Source: Prevotella sp. (lineage in GTDB: Bacteria > Bacteroidota > Bacteroidia > Bacteroidales > Bacteroidaceae). From it: a stretch of DNA of 64,000 bases. Both the position numbers and the translations under genes were made by a program. The stretch spans positions 51,658 to 115,657 of the forward strand of contig JAEEHW010000134.1 of assembly GCA_016281055.1 (NCBI GenBank), given 5' to 3'. Of this stretch, positions 32,011-41,184 are shown piece after piece (the first letter of the stretch is position 1; each line of letters starts with the position of its first letter). The notes under the pieces were generated by a model. The model saw only the letters and a program-made list of their open reading frames with translations. It was not told the origin of the DNA and did no database searches.

Positions 32011-34726
32011 TATCTGATACTATGTCATTATATTTCATTAAATATGTGTCGTACTGTGTGAGGAAACGGCGCTGTGGCTGACGTATCTCCACGGGGTCAA
32101 GAAACAGGTGGCCAAGCGCCTGTGGCAGTTTGCCGCCGCTGACCCTGCAGATACGGAAGTTGCCATGCAGCGTGCCTACATTCTTGGATATGACGGGGAA
32201 GGCTGTGCGCGAGAACTTCGGCCCCTGTCCTGACACGGCAGCATTGACGGTAACGACGATGCCGCGGTCTGTCTGCTCGAAATTCATGTTAAGGCTGTCG
32301 CCAACTACCAAGATGCCGTTGCCGTCCTTGTCGCTGAGGAAGGCTGCATCAACGCCCATGCGGTTGCCCTCGAAGTAGAGGTCGTCCTTGTGCAGTGCCC
32401 AGATGCCGTAATTGTTGGAATGGTTGCGGCCGGGATAAGAGGCGAGCGGACCCATGCCCAGCCACTGCACGCGGTCTATTTCCGGGGGCAGCAGCCATGC
32501 TATGCCGAGTTCGGAAAGGAAGCGGTCGGTGTTGTCGGGGGTGAGGGTGTAGTCAACATTCAGGCTGCCGTCAGGCTGTTTGCCTGTCTTGATGAAGGCC
32601 CTGACAAATGTATTGTCAAGAGTCTGCAGATAACGCTCTATGCGTTGGCCCTTTACCTTCAGCATCTCTGCCATGGTGGGCTTGCGCCCCACACGTATGA
32701 GAAACTCCGGAATTGTCATGGGTTCAGACTTCAGCTCCACGTCGGAGAGATGTGGGATGTTCCTTGCAAACTGCTGTTGCAGGAACGTATTGCCGTCCTT
32801 GTCGGTGATGTCCAAGCGCAGTATGGATAAGGATGAGAAGTGGGGCAGCGGCAGCGCCACCTTCACGCTGTCGTGGGGTGCGCACTGTGGCGAGAAACTG
32901 TCGAACATCACCGAGTCAACATCTGAATTGGAATAAGCCATCATAGACCAGTCGAAGGTCACGTTGTCCTTCAGGTCGAGGAAGTCGTGGCGGTTGACTA
33001 TGGTCAGCGTGTCGCCGGAAACGCTGCTGACGAAAGCACGTGCATAGTTGCGCTGCAGTTCATAATAGTTTGGCAGCGGCGTGCGGTCAGCATACACCAG
33101 TCCGTCAGTGCCCTTGTTGCCGTACATCTCAAAGCCTCCGTCCTCAGAGGTGAACACACGTTCTTCATAACCATAGCGGCTGTTGAGTCGTTCCCTGAAC
33201 GGCATGCCCTGGTCTGCCCATTCCCACACGCTGCCGCCGGCAATGCCCGGGGTGCGCTCGATGATTTCCCACTGGCGGTCATGATCCTCAAAAGATATGC
33301 CGAGCGTGTGGCAGTATTCCGTGAATATGACTGGGCGGTCAAGGTGCTGGTAGAAGCCGGCAATCTGACCAGTAGTGGGATAGTGAGGCGCATATATAGG
33401 AGCGGCAGAGGGGAATCCCTTTGCATTGTCGCCCTCGAAGAAACGGCGGAAGTAACTGCCCACCTGCGGATAGCAGTATGGGCGTGTGGGGTCAAGTTCC
33501 TGCTTAACGTAATCGCCCAGCCTAATGCAGATGTCGGTAAGCGGATTCTCGTTGCCAAGGCTCCAGATAAGCACCGAGGGGTGATTCTTGTCACGGCGTA
33601 TGGTGGCCTGCGCACGTTGCTGCAGCACCTCATAATAGGTGGAGTCATAAAGGTTCTTGTCGCCGAAACCGAAGGGCACCTCGTCGATAATGTAAAAGCC
33701 GAGCGAGTCTGCCAGTTCATAGAAACGCGGTTCACGCGGATAGTGCGACGTGCGGATATAGTTGATGGAGGCCTCCTTCATCATCTTCATGTCGCGTAAG
33801 ATGGAAGCTTCGTCAATGACTTTCACCGTAACAGGGTCAGTAGAGTGGCTCGTCACACCACGCAGCTTTATGGGCTTGCCGTTGAGTTTCAGTATGTTGC
33901 CGTCGATGGTAAGTTCGCGGAAACCGAACTTGTGTTCAAACACCTGCAGTGGTTTCCCCTTGCGCTGCAGTGTGGTGCGCAGCGTATAGAGATTAGGTGT
34001 CTCGGCAGTCCACAACAAAGGGTGTCCTACTCTGTCTGTTCCCACCACGTTTCCCATTGCATCAAGAATCTCATGGCTGACGGTGGTGTGGCGGTCGGCA
34101 TTGGCTATGCTGGCCTTGACACTGACCTCGCCAGTATTCTTCGTGGTTATCGTCAGGTCACTGAGGTGAGTCTCAGGCACTGCCATCAGTGTTACGTCGC
34201 GAAATATGCCACAAGGAGCCCAGTCGTCATTATAGTCGAAGTCACTGCCGGGGAAGCGTGTCATGACGTGCAGTCTGAGTTGCTGTTCCTCTTTTTTCTT
34301 GTTTATATATGGCGTGATGTCAAACAAGGCAGTGTTGTATCCCGACCGCCATGAGCCAGCCTCATGTCCGTTGATGAAGAGGTCGTAGCCATACAGTACG
34401 CCGTCAAAGCGTAACACTATGCGTTGCCCCCGCCATTCCTGCGGCACGATGAAGGTGGTAGTGTATTCTCCTGTCAAATCGAGCGCTTTGTCATAACTTG
34501 GTTTGCTGAAACCGTATGCCTCCCAGCAGCCAGGCACAGGGATGACTCCCTCCTTGCAGGAGGAGGAGTCACTTCTTTCATATACCTTCAGCGACCAGTT
34601 GCCATTCAGACTGCGCATCATCTTGCTGTCTGTCACCGGTAATATACCGCTGAAAGCATCCCTGACCTGTGCCATTGTGTTTGCAAGGCACAGGAGCAGA
34701 CACAATGTGCATACACCCTTTCTCAT
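32000..34726 (-). CDS. GH2 family glycoside hydrolase (beta-galactosidase-like)
   Basis: A 908-residue exported enzyme (signal peptide 1-19). Domains in order: sugar-binding jelly roll (about 40-190, IPVPGCWEAYGF), immunoglobulin-like domain, TIM barrel (about 290-580), and C-terminal beta domains including a beta-galactosidase small-chain-like region (GMGPLASYPGRNHS). The acid/base Glu is in WSLGNENP and the nucleophile Glu in VIFTEYCHT. Secreted GH2 enzymes cleave beta-galactosides, beta-glucuronides or beta-mannosides; the exact bond is unclear. Its ATG overlaps the preceding stop by ATGA and its end overlaps the next start, so three genes are tightly coupled. Confidence 0.92.
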   Translation of the reverse strand: MRKGVCTLCLLLCLANTMAQVRDAFSGILPVTDSKMMRSLNGNWSLKVYERSDSSSCKEGVIPVPGCWEAYGFSKPSYDKALDLTGEYTTTFIVPQEWRGQRIVLRFDGVLYGYDLFINGHEAGSWRSGYNTALFDITPYINKKKEEQQLRLHVMTRFPGSDFDYNDDWAPCGIFRDVTLMAVPETHLSDLTITTKNTGEVSVKASIANADRHTTVSHEILDAMGNVVGTDRVGHPLLWTAETPNLYTLRTTLQRKGKPLQVFEHKFGFRELTIDGNILKLNGKPIKLRGVTSHSTDPVTVKVIDEASILRDMKMMKEASINYIRTSHYPREPRFYELADSLGFYIIDEVPFGFGDKNLYDSTYYEVLQQRAQATIRRDKNHPSVLIWSLGNENPLTDICIRLGDYVKQELDPTRPYCYPQVGSYFRRFFEGDNAKGFPSAAPIYAPHYPTTGQIAGFYQHLDRPVIFTEYCHTLGISFEDHDRQWEIIERTPGIAGGSVWEWADQGMPFRERLNSRYGYEERVFTSEDGGFEMYGNKGTDGLVYADRTPLPNYYELQRNYARAFVSSVSGDTLTIVNRHDFLDLKDNVTFDWSMMAYSNSDVDSVMFDSFSPQCAPHDSVKVALPLPHFSSLSILRLDITDKDGNTFLQQQFARNIPHLSDVELKSEPMTIPEFLIRVGRKPTMAEMLKVKGQRIERYLQTLDNTFVRAFIKTGKQPDGSLNVDYTLTPDNTDRFLSELGIAWLLPPEIDRVQWLGMGPLASYPGRNHSNNYGIWALHKDDLYFEGNRMGVDAAFLSDKDGNGILVVGDSLNMNFEQTDRGIVVTVNAAVSGQGPKFSRTAFPVISKNVGTLHGNFRICRVSGGKLPQALGHLFLDPVEIRQPQRRFLTQYDTYLMKYNDIVSDNEK

Positions 34727-36849
34727 AGTTTCTTGTATTTCAGTTCAATCTTTGTATAGCGGTGTTCTTTGTTCCAGTGCTCAAAGAGTCCGAGTGGCTC
34801 GTTGAGAGCCTTGCCCTGTTGCATATATGTGGTACCGCTGGGAGCATTGGGGATAGAGGCAGCCTCACGCAAGTATTCATCGCAGTAGTTCAGGCTCTGG
34901 AATTCAGGCCATTCGTTGATTATGATGTCCATGCCCACGGCATCACACGCCACCTCGTCTTGCGATGCTATCAGCGAACAAGCCCAGTCACCGTTGAACG
35001 GCTCTTTCATCCATTTAGGATTGGGCGCACCGTTTACGTCGCGTGAACCGTATGTGCCGTCAATAAGGAACAACAAGGTTTTCTGCCCCATGTCCTTATG
35101 TGCCATCCAGTCAACAAACGTCTTGTAGTTAGGCTTGCCGCTGCGCTTGTCCTGGCTTATGTTGTTGTGCGCATTCTGTCGCCACAACAGGTTGATGTCG
35201 GTGGCACCATACCAGTTCTTGCTTGTCAGGGTAACGCCGGGGCCGGAATGAGTCTTGAGCAGTGCAGAGTTTATAAGGTAGTCGGCATCCGCTATGCACG
35301 TTGCCAGTCCGTGAGCCATCTTGCCGTTATCTACAGAATAGACTATCTGCTCGGGATAATACTCGCACTTCTCACGTCCGCTGCCGCCGATGTTGTCTAT
35401 CATGCGTACATGTGGAAACTCACGGTACACCTTGTTATATATGCTGTCAGTGATGGCACGGCTGGGTTCGCACAGCACTATGTCCTGCTCCCTGACGCCG
35501 CCGTCGTGAACCAGTGAGCGCACAAGTGCCAGCGTGGTGAACGGCGACGAGTTGAGTTCTATGGTGTCGTGGTGCGTAATGGCATTGTTCATGTTCAGTT
35601 TCACTGCAATCATCTCGCCTTTCTTATAGCCACGGTTGCCACGCTTGTGCTCCTTGTTGAAGTGCTTGAACAGAGCCTGCCATGCCTTCTTGGGGCTGGT
35701 CTCGCCCGTCAGCTGCATCACGCCCTCACGTATCAGTGCATCAGCCTTTGCCTGATCGTTCCAGCGGTCCTCCACCCACAGTCCGGTGTGTCCGTCCCAT
35801 GTGGCAACGCCCGGAGCGTGAACCCATGCCACCCTGCCCGGGTGTATGCCCTTGCCCTTGCCAATAGGCTCGTTAGGACCTACGAAGAGCTTAGGCTTCT
35901 GCGCATTGAACTCGCCGAAGAACAGTCGCTCGCGCTTCACGGCCTCGTCGAGCAGCTGTATGGTGGTGGAAGGTCCGAGGTCAGGGTTCTTCCATGCCCT
36001 CAGCTGCCACACTACCTTGCCGTCCTTGTCAACCTCCACTGCCTGCACAGGAGCATTCAGGGTGTCCATAGGAGTCTTGTTCCACTCGTTGTACCAGTTG
36101 TTTACTATGTGGTTGCCGTTCTTCAGGCGCACAGTCTTCTGTGGCTGCGTAACGCCAAACTCGGTGGTATTCATCTGCCACATCACGTGTCCCTGGCGGT
36201 TAATCTCCTGTATAAGGCCCTTTCTGCCGGTAATGAGCAGGTTGCCCTTAGGCAGCTCCTGCACAGACCATGGCAGGAAGCCCGTCCAGCGGTCCACCTC
36301 CTGTCCGTTGCTGTTATACTCGTGTATGCAGCCCAGCGACATGTTGGCTATGAGCAGGGTGCCGCGCTGTGTCAGACGTGCATTGCGGAACTGTCCGTGT
36401 ACCGAACTCTTGTCGTTTACCGGCAATTCAAACTCACGGACTATGCGGCATGACGGTATCTCCATCACCACCGCCTTGGCAGGCTTGCCGTTTTGCACAA
36501 ACACCACGTGGCTGCGGCCTATCGGCTGAATGGTGTGTATCTCTGTGCCTTCCGGTGCATCGTAATGCCACACCGTCTGGCTTGCCTGATTTACTTCGGC
36601 AATGCCGTACTGATGCGCCACGAGTATATTGTCGTCGCTCATCAGCACTGCATCGCTGATTTCTCCCTTCTTCAACTGGTCGTCGTATGCCCAGCTCACC
36701 TGTCCGTCCTTTACGATGAACATGCGTCGTTGCTTGCTCTGCCCGGCATAGAAGAAATTATGGCGCGACAACTGTGTGTCAATCCCCTGTGCCCATATTC
36801 CGAGTACAGACAACATTGCTAAAAAAAATAAGAAAACTTTTTTATTCAT
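34723..36849 (-). CDS. exported beta-propeller/DUF362 fusion protein
   Basis: A 708-residue exported protein (signal peptide 1-20). Residues about 30-300 repeat short strands with Trp and Gly (VSWAYDDQLKKGEISDAVLM, HVMWQMNTTEFGV, GKVVWQLRAWKNPD), as in PQQ- or arylsulfotransferase-like beta-propellers. Residues about 400-640 match DUF362 (IAVKLNMNN, CIADADYLINSALLKTHSGP, LTSKNWYGATDI), a domain often found with iron-sulfur proteins; no cluster-binding Cys motif is seen here. Fusion of the two is unusual. It is the first gene of the GH2/TonB operon, with a promoter at 36873. Confidence 0.75.
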   Translation of the reverse strand: MNKKVFLFFLAMLSVLGIWAQGIDTQLSRHNFFYAGQSKQRRMFIVKDGQVSWAYDDQLKKGEISDAVLMSDDNILVAHQYGIAEVNQASQTVWHYDAPEGTEIHTIQPIGRSHVVFVQNGKPAKAVVMEIPSCRIVREFELPVNDKSSVHGQFRNARLTQRGTLLIANMSLGCIHEYNSNGQEVDRWTGFLPWSVQELPKGNLLITGRKGLIQEINRQGHVMWQMNTTEFGVTQPQKTVRLKNGNHIVNNWYNEWNKTPMDTLNAPVQAVEVDKDGKVVWQLRAWKNPDLGPSTTIQLLDEAVKRERLFFGEFNAQKPKLFVGPNEPIGKGKGIHPGRVAWVHAPGVATWDGHTGLWVEDRWNDQAKADALIREGVMQLTGETSPKKAWQALFKHFNKEHKRGNRGYKKGEMIAVKLNMNNAITHHDTIELNSSPFTTLALVRSLVHDGGVREQDIVLCEPSRAITDSIYNKVYREFPHVRMIDNIGGSGREKCEYYPEQIVYSVDNGKMAHGLATCIADADYLINSALLKTHSGPGVTLTSKNWYGATDINLLWRQNAHNNISQDKRSGKPNYKTFVDWMAHKDMGQKTLLFLIDGTYGSRDVNGAPNPKWMKEPFNGDWACSLIASQDEVACDAVGMDIIINEWPEFQSLNYCDEYLREAASIPNAPSGTTYMQQGKALNEPLGLFEHWNKEHRYTKIELKYKKL

Positions 36850-36872
36850 GTGATTTCATTAGTTAGTTTTCC

Positions 36873-36905
36873 GCAAAGTTATATATTTTCCCCTTTTTAT
36901 GCAAT
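36873..36905 (-). promoter_or_regulatory. promoter of the propeller-GH2-TonB operon
   Basis: Minus-strand TAACTTTGC (36873-36881) with ATTG (36902-36905) 20 bases upstream. The ATG is 23 bases downstream of the -7 box. Confidence 0.6.
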
Positions 36906-36986
36906 CTTTTCAATGCAAAATGTCGTTATTTTACAATTAAAGCACGTTTTTGTTGTATTATATGCGTGGGTTAAAAGTTTTTTTGT

Positions 36987-36995
36987 TACTTTTGC
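36987..36995 (+). promoter_or_regulatory. -7 box of the AraC-family gene
   Basis: TACTTTTGC ends 15 bases before the ATG at 37011. No clear -33 box. Confidence 0.5.
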
Positions 36996-37010
36996 AAAAA
37001 ACTATGAACT

Positions 37011-37865
37011 ATGAACTATAACCTCTCTCACCTCATGATACTTCATGCCGGTTGCTGTCATCACGACGGCGACTGGAACTGGAAGAACGTGCGCAGTCCG
37101 TTTGCACGTTTGTATTATGTTACTAAAGGTACGGCACAGGTATTGATGCCCGATGGTATAAAGACACTCAGTGAGGGGCATCTGTATCTTATTCCTGCGC
37201 ATGTCATGCACAGTGATGTATGCACATCGATATTTTCGCATCTCTATGTGCATGTGTATGAAACACCGGATGGAACGTCTGGAATCTTTGAAGAACTGAC
37301 GTTCCCGTTTGAGATTAAGGCGGAGGCTCTTGACCAGCAGTTGATGGAACGGCTTGTAATGCTGAACACGAAAATCAGTCTGCCGCAGTCAGATCCCCAG
37401 AGCTATGATAATCATGATGCCTTGCTTGCATATCTTCAGCAAGGCATAAGTCAGCCTCCATGCGAGCGGTTGGAATCACAAGGCATATTGCTAATACTGA
37501 TGTCGCGTTTTCTCAAGTATGCAACTCCCCGAAACAATATCAGTGACAGTCGCATACATAATGCCATCACATATATTCGCAGACATATGGACACGGATAT
37601 AGACATTGCTGCACTTGCAGAGATGTCTTTCATGTCGAAAGATCACTTTATACGTATGTTTCGTCTGCAGACGGGTACAACGCCAAATAACTACATTACG
37701 AGAAAGAAGATGGAGTCTGCCGAACTGCAGCTTATTGCTTCTGATATTCCCGTGAAGCAGATTTCTCACTCTTTGGGATATGACGACCATTCGTATTTCT
37801 CAAAACTCTTTAAGAAACACACCGGCATCACTCCCCTGCAATACCGAGTCACTCACAGACAATAG
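37011..37865 (+). CDS. AraC-family transcriptional regulator
   Basis: A 284-residue regulator. The N-terminal half is a cupin-like sensor domain (FARLYYVTKGTAQVLMPDG, LYLIPAHVMHSD). The C-terminal two helix-turn-helix units are typical AraC: IDIAALAEMSFMSKDHFIRMF, split as IDIAALAEMSF and SKDHFIRMF, then PVKQISHSLGYDDHSYFSKL and TGITPLQYR. Such proteins usually sense sugars in the cytoplasm. A second ATG seven bases upstream is out of frame. The gene stands divergent from the propeller-GH2 operon and convergent to the aldo/keto reductase, so the GH2 operon is its likely target. Confidence 0.9.
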   Translation: MNYNLSHLMILHAGCCHHDGDWNWKNVRSPFARLYYVTKGTAQVLMPDGIKTLSEGHLYLIPAHVMHSDVCTSIFSHLYVHVYETPDGTSGIFEELTFPFEIKAEALDQQLMERLVMLNTKISLPQSDPQSYDNHDALLAYLQQGISQPPCERLESQGILLILMSRFLKYATPRNNISDSRIHNAITYIRRHMDTDIDIAALAEMSFMSKDHFIRMFRLQTGTTPNNYITRKKMESAELQLIASDIPVKQISHSLGYDDHSYFSKLFKKHTGITPLQYRVTHRQ

Positions 37866-37873
37866 TTTTTTTG

Positions 37874-37933
37874 GGGGGAGTGAATTTTTAGGGTAGGGGA
37901 GTGATAGTGACATGTGTGTTGGACTGACGATAT
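37874..37933. repeat. interspersed hairpin repeat, partial copy D
   Basis: GGGGAGTGA units followed by GACATGTGTGTTGGACTGAC and ATATTCAA, matching the left arm and first half of the cores at 22078 and 27089. It ends exactly at the stop codon of the aldo/keto reductase, whose C-terminus is shortened. Confidence 0.7.
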
Positions 37934-38887
37934 TCAAACCACAGCAAGGTTGGTCTCCAGTTGCGTGGTGCTGCTGGCACCTACCAGTACGCTGGTGACA
38001 CCCTGCTGGGCGAGCACCCATCGTAAGGCTTGTTGTGCAATGGTCTCATTGCGCAGGTCAGCCTCTTTCTTCAGTTCGTTCAGGTATTCCAGCAACTGCG
38101 GTGTCAGCGCCTCTTTCTTCAGAAAATGCTCACGTGCCATGCGTGAATCTGTTGGGATACCGTTGAGGTAACGGTCAGTAAGCAGGCCCTGTGCCAACGG
38201 AGAGAAGGCTATGAAGCCGATGCCGTGTTCCTTGCAATAGTCGAGTACGCCCTCGTCTATGGGTTCACGGTCGAGCATGTTCAGACGTCCTTGATATATG
38301 AGCAACGGCACGTCGTGCTTGCGCAGATATTCGTCGGCAACTTTCAGTGCTTCCAATGGCCAGCGTGATATACCAACATAGAGTGCCTTGCCTGCCCGCA
38401 CTATGTCTACCAATGCCTGCAGTGTCTCCTCCAAAGGTGTCTCGGGGTCATAGCGGTGACTGTAGAACAGGTCCACATAGTCCAGGTGCATGCGTTTCAG
38501 CGACTGGTCAAGTGATGCCATGAGGTATTTGCGTGAACCCCAGTTGCCGTAAGGGCCGGGCCACATGTCATAGCCTGCCTTCGAGGCAATGAATAGTTCA
38601 TCGCGGTATGGTCGGAAGTCGTCATCCATCAGCCTTCCCATGGTCTCCTCCGCCGAACCGTACGGAGGACCGTAGTTGTTGGCAAGGTCGAAGTGCGTGA
38701 TGCCGTGGTCAAAGGCGTAGTGCGTGATGGCACGGCTGCGTTCGTACGGGTCAACACCGCCGAAGTTATGCCAGAAGCCGAGACTTACCTTGGGCAACAA
38801 TACTCCGCTGCATCCGCAACGTTGATACATCTGTGCCGACTTGTCATAACGATGCTCGTCGGCTGTATATATTCCTTTTAGTTCCAT
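37934..38887 (-). CDS. aldo/keto reductase, YghZ-like, C-terminally shortened
   Basis: A 317-residue NADPH-dependent aldo/keto reductase of the YghZ (glyceraldehyde-3-phosphate reductase) type. Catalytic residues are visible in FDLANNYGPPYGSAEE (Tyr), FIASKAGYD (Lys) and FYSHRYDPETP (His), and the NADPH loop is SVLVGASSTTQLETNL. The protein then stops at AVV, about 25 residues before the usual end (the helix after the cofactor loop). The stop coincides with the edge of a repeat element, so the tail was probably lost by its insertion. It may still fold, since the active site is intact. A possible -7 box TAACTTTGC lies at 38926-38934. Confidence 0.87.
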   Translation of the reverse strand: MELKGIYTADEHRYDKSAQMYQRCGCSGVLLPKVSLGFWHNFGGVDPYERSRAITHYAFDHGITHFDLANNYGPPYGSAEETMGRLMDDDFRPYRDELFIASKAGYDMWPGPYGNWGSRKYLMASLDQSLKRMHLDYVDLFYSHRYDPETPLEETLQALVDIVRAGKALYVGISRWPLEALKVADEYLRKHDVPLLIYQGRLNMLDREPIDEGVLDYCKEHGIGFIAFSPLAQGLLTDRYLNGIPTDSRMAREHFLKKEALTPQLLEYLNELKKEADLRNETIAQQALRWVLAQQGVTSVLVGASSTTQLETNLAVV

Positions 38888-39008
38888 GTCATTGTTTTTC
38901 TAAAGGGATAAAAAGTATTTCATGGGCAAAGTTACAAATTTTCTTTCAGATTGTTCTTTTTTTTATATATTTTTCCCGATAATTTGAATGTTTTTTGATT
39001 TTTTTTTG

Positions 39009-39017
39009 TAAATTTGC
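39009..39017 (+). promoter_or_regulatory. -7 box of the carboxylesterase gene
   Basis: TAAATTTGC, 90 bases before the ATG. A TTTG at 38983-38986 lies 22 bases upstream, slightly far for a -33 box. Confidence 0.45.
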
Positions 39018-39106
39018 ACTTGTATTGATTACAAGATAATGGCAAGAATGATATTATCCTAACAATTATAAAAAATTTATTACTAATTCTAACAAGTATC
39101 AACTCC

Positions 39107-40597
39107 ATGAAAAAATCATTTCTATTCATGCCGTTTATGGCAATGATGATGATTGCGGCACCATGCATGAAGGTGTCGGCAGAACCCGTGTTGACTGTTG
39201 AGGGCGGCCAGATACAGGGTGTGAAAACCGAAAAACCTGATGTATTCGCCTACAAGGGTATTCCCTACGCTGCACCGCCAATCGGTGACCTGCGTTGGAA
39301 AGAACCGCAGCCCGTGGTTGCATGGGATGGTGTGCGCATGTGTGACAAGTTCGGTCACCCAGGTTATCAGGCCGTACATTACCCCGGAGGCTACGCTACA
39401 GAATGGGGTTACGGTGATGAAGCACCATACAGCGAGGACTGCCTTTATCTGAATGTATATACGAAAGCTCCGGGACAGGCAGGCAAGAAACTGCCTGTGG
39501 CACTCTGGATACATGGTGGTGGCTACCGCGAGGGATGGGGCACCGAACCAGAGTTTGACGGTCAGGAGTGGGCTGCCAAGGACGTTGTGCTTGTCACCAT
39601 CAACTACCGCCTCGGTATCTTTGGTTTCATGACACACCCAGAGTTGTCGGCAGAGAGTCCGCACCACGTCAGTGGCAACTACGGCATCCTTGACCAGATA
39701 CAGTCTTTGAAGTGGATAAAGGCAAACATTGCACAGTTTGGCGGCGACCCTGACAACGTGACCATCTTCGGACAGAGTGCAGGTGCTGGCAGCGTGCGCA
39801 CATTGTGCGAAAGTCCGCTGGCACGCGGCTTGTTCCATAAGGCTGTCATCATGAGCGGCGGCGGCATCAATGTGCCGGCAAAGAAAGGTGAGGAAGCCAA
39901 GCCTGCCACACCGATGAACCGTTTCTTCACCTACAACCCATCTCTGAAGGAGAGTGAGGCTGAAACCAAGAAAGTGATGGACTGGGCTGGACTGACCGAC
40001 CTGAAGAAACTTCGTGCAGCATCAACAGAAATTATGTACACCGTAGGTCAGCTTTACAATATGGTCACTAAGGATGACGTATTCCTTATGCAGCGTCCTA
40101 TCATCGATGGCTACGTTTCGCTGAAGAGTTTTGACGAGGCCACACGTGAGGGCACCATTGCCGATGTGCCATATATGATAGGCTACACACTTAACGACAT
40201 GGGTTCGATGAGTGCCGGTATAGCTGAGTTCTGCAAGGTACGCGAGAGTAAGGGCGCAAAAGCTTGGGCATACGAGTTCGCCCGTCCGTTGCCAGATGAC
40301 GGCAAGCACCCGGAGGTTACCAACCGTCTGAAGGGAGCCTTCCACAGTAGCGACCTCTGGTATGTGTTCAAGAGTCTGAAGCACTGCTGGCGTCCGTGGA
40401 CTCAGGGTGACTGGGACTTGAGTGAGAAGATGCTTACTGCATGGACAAATTTCGCAAAGTACAGCAACCCTAACGGTGCTGACGGCAAGGGTCTGGGATG
40501 GAATACATGCACTGCCAAGAAACCACTTTTCATGCTCTTCAAACTTGATGCCAAGGATGCCGAAGCATCAGAAATGGGTGAGCCGATACTGCCATAA
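39107..40597 (+). CDS. secreted type-B carboxylesterase
   Basis: A 496-residue exported alpha/beta-hydrolase (signal peptide 1-25). Family marks: AYKGIPYAAPPIGDLRWKEP, EDCLYLNVYTKA, LWIHGGGYREGW (oxyanion hole), nucleophile Ser in IFGQSAGAGS, catalytic His in GAFHSSDLWYVF. Bacterial relatives in polysaccharide loci remove acetyl or feruloyl groups. Here the gene stands near GH43 and acetylesterase genes, so deacylation of plant hemicellulose or pectin is likely but not proven. It has its own -7 box and is followed by repeats. Confidence 0.9.
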   Translation: MKKSFLFMPFMAMMMIAAPCMKVSAEPVLTVEGGQIQGVKTEKPDVFAYKGIPYAAPPIGDLRWKEPQPVVAWDGVRMCDKFGHPGYQAVHYPGGYATEWGYGDEAPYSEDCLYLNVYTKAPGQAGKKLPVALWIHGGGYREGWGTEPEFDGQEWAAKDVVLVTINYRLGIFGFMTHPELSAESPHHVSGNYGILDQIQSLKWIKANIAQFGGDPDNVTIFGQSAGAGSVRTLCESPLARGLFHKAVIMSGGGINVPAKKGEEAKPATPMNRFFTYNPSLKESEAETKKVMDWAGLTDLKKLRAASTEIMYTVGQLYNMVTKDDVFLMQRPIIDGYVSLKSFDEATREGTIADVPYMIGYTLNDMGSMSAGIAEFCKVRESKGAKAWAYEFARPLPDDGKHPEVTNRLKGAFHSSDLWYVFKSLKHCWRPWTQGDWDLSEKMLTAWTNFAKYSNPNGADGKGLGWNTCTAKKPLFMLFKLDAKDAEASEMGEPILP

Positions 40598-40762
40598 AAA
40601 CAGTCCTCTCCGCCTTATTTCCTTTTTGCCTAAATCTCCACAAATCAGAAAACTCATTTTAAGGGGCATTTGCGGAGGTTGGTGGACACATACCCCCAAA
40701 AGGATGCAGAGTTGCGTAGAGGGGCCTTAAAACGCTTTTTTCAATGCACAATTCACATTTTT
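40598..40762. other. spacer without recognised feature
   Basis: Downstream of the carboxylesterase gene I see no convincing terminator, gene or RNA in this stretch. It runs into the hairpin repeat at 40763. Confidence 0.5.
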
Positions 40763-40844
40763 TAATGCACAATGCACAATGCATAATGCATAATTGTGCC
40801 ATGCGGAATAAAAAATGCGCGCGATACGTAATAATTGTGCATTA
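40763..40844. repeat. TGCACAATGCATAATGC hairpin repeat, second locus
   Basis: Perfect 11-bp inverted ends (TAATGCACAAT at 40763, ATTGTGCATTA at 40834) enclose further TGCACAAT/TGCATAAT units and the core GTGCCATGCGGAATAAAAAA. The core and units recall 24041-24098 and the core at 19800. Confidence 0.7.
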
Positions 40845-40930
40845 ATCTGATAGCTTTTACACTGTAATAGCTATCAGATAGCCCAGTAATACGATAGCTT
40901 TTACCATTCAATATGATAGCTTTTACAGCG
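40843..40930. repeat. 22-bp tandem repeat array, copy 2
   Basis: Four 22-base units (40843, 40865, 40887, 40909) related to the array at 18717-18825. Units 1, 3 and 4 carry GATAGCTTTTAC. Unit 2 is altered to a small palindrome GCTATCAGATAGC. Confidence 0.82.
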
Positions 40931-41130
40931 CATTAAGAAAACTTTACATTTTTAACATTATTCTATTTCTCCGATTTCAGATATTTTCAATACCTCATTA
41001 AGGGAAAGATTTAAAGAGAAAAGAAGCACACAATCAATCACTAAATGCCAAATGTCACATTGTTTTCTGCAAAATGTTTCACAGACAAAATAAAGTCTGT
41101 TTCGCAAGCTGTTATTTCTGAGATAATGTT

Positions 41131-41139
41131 TACTTTTGT
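41131..41139 (+). promoter_or_regulatory. -7 box of the leucine-rich-repeat gene
   Basis: TACTTTTGT, 45 bases before the GTG start. No clear -33 box. Confidence 0.4.
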
Positions 41140-41184
41140 ACTTAAAATAAATACATGGCAATGTAGTTTTCATTTATATAATCA

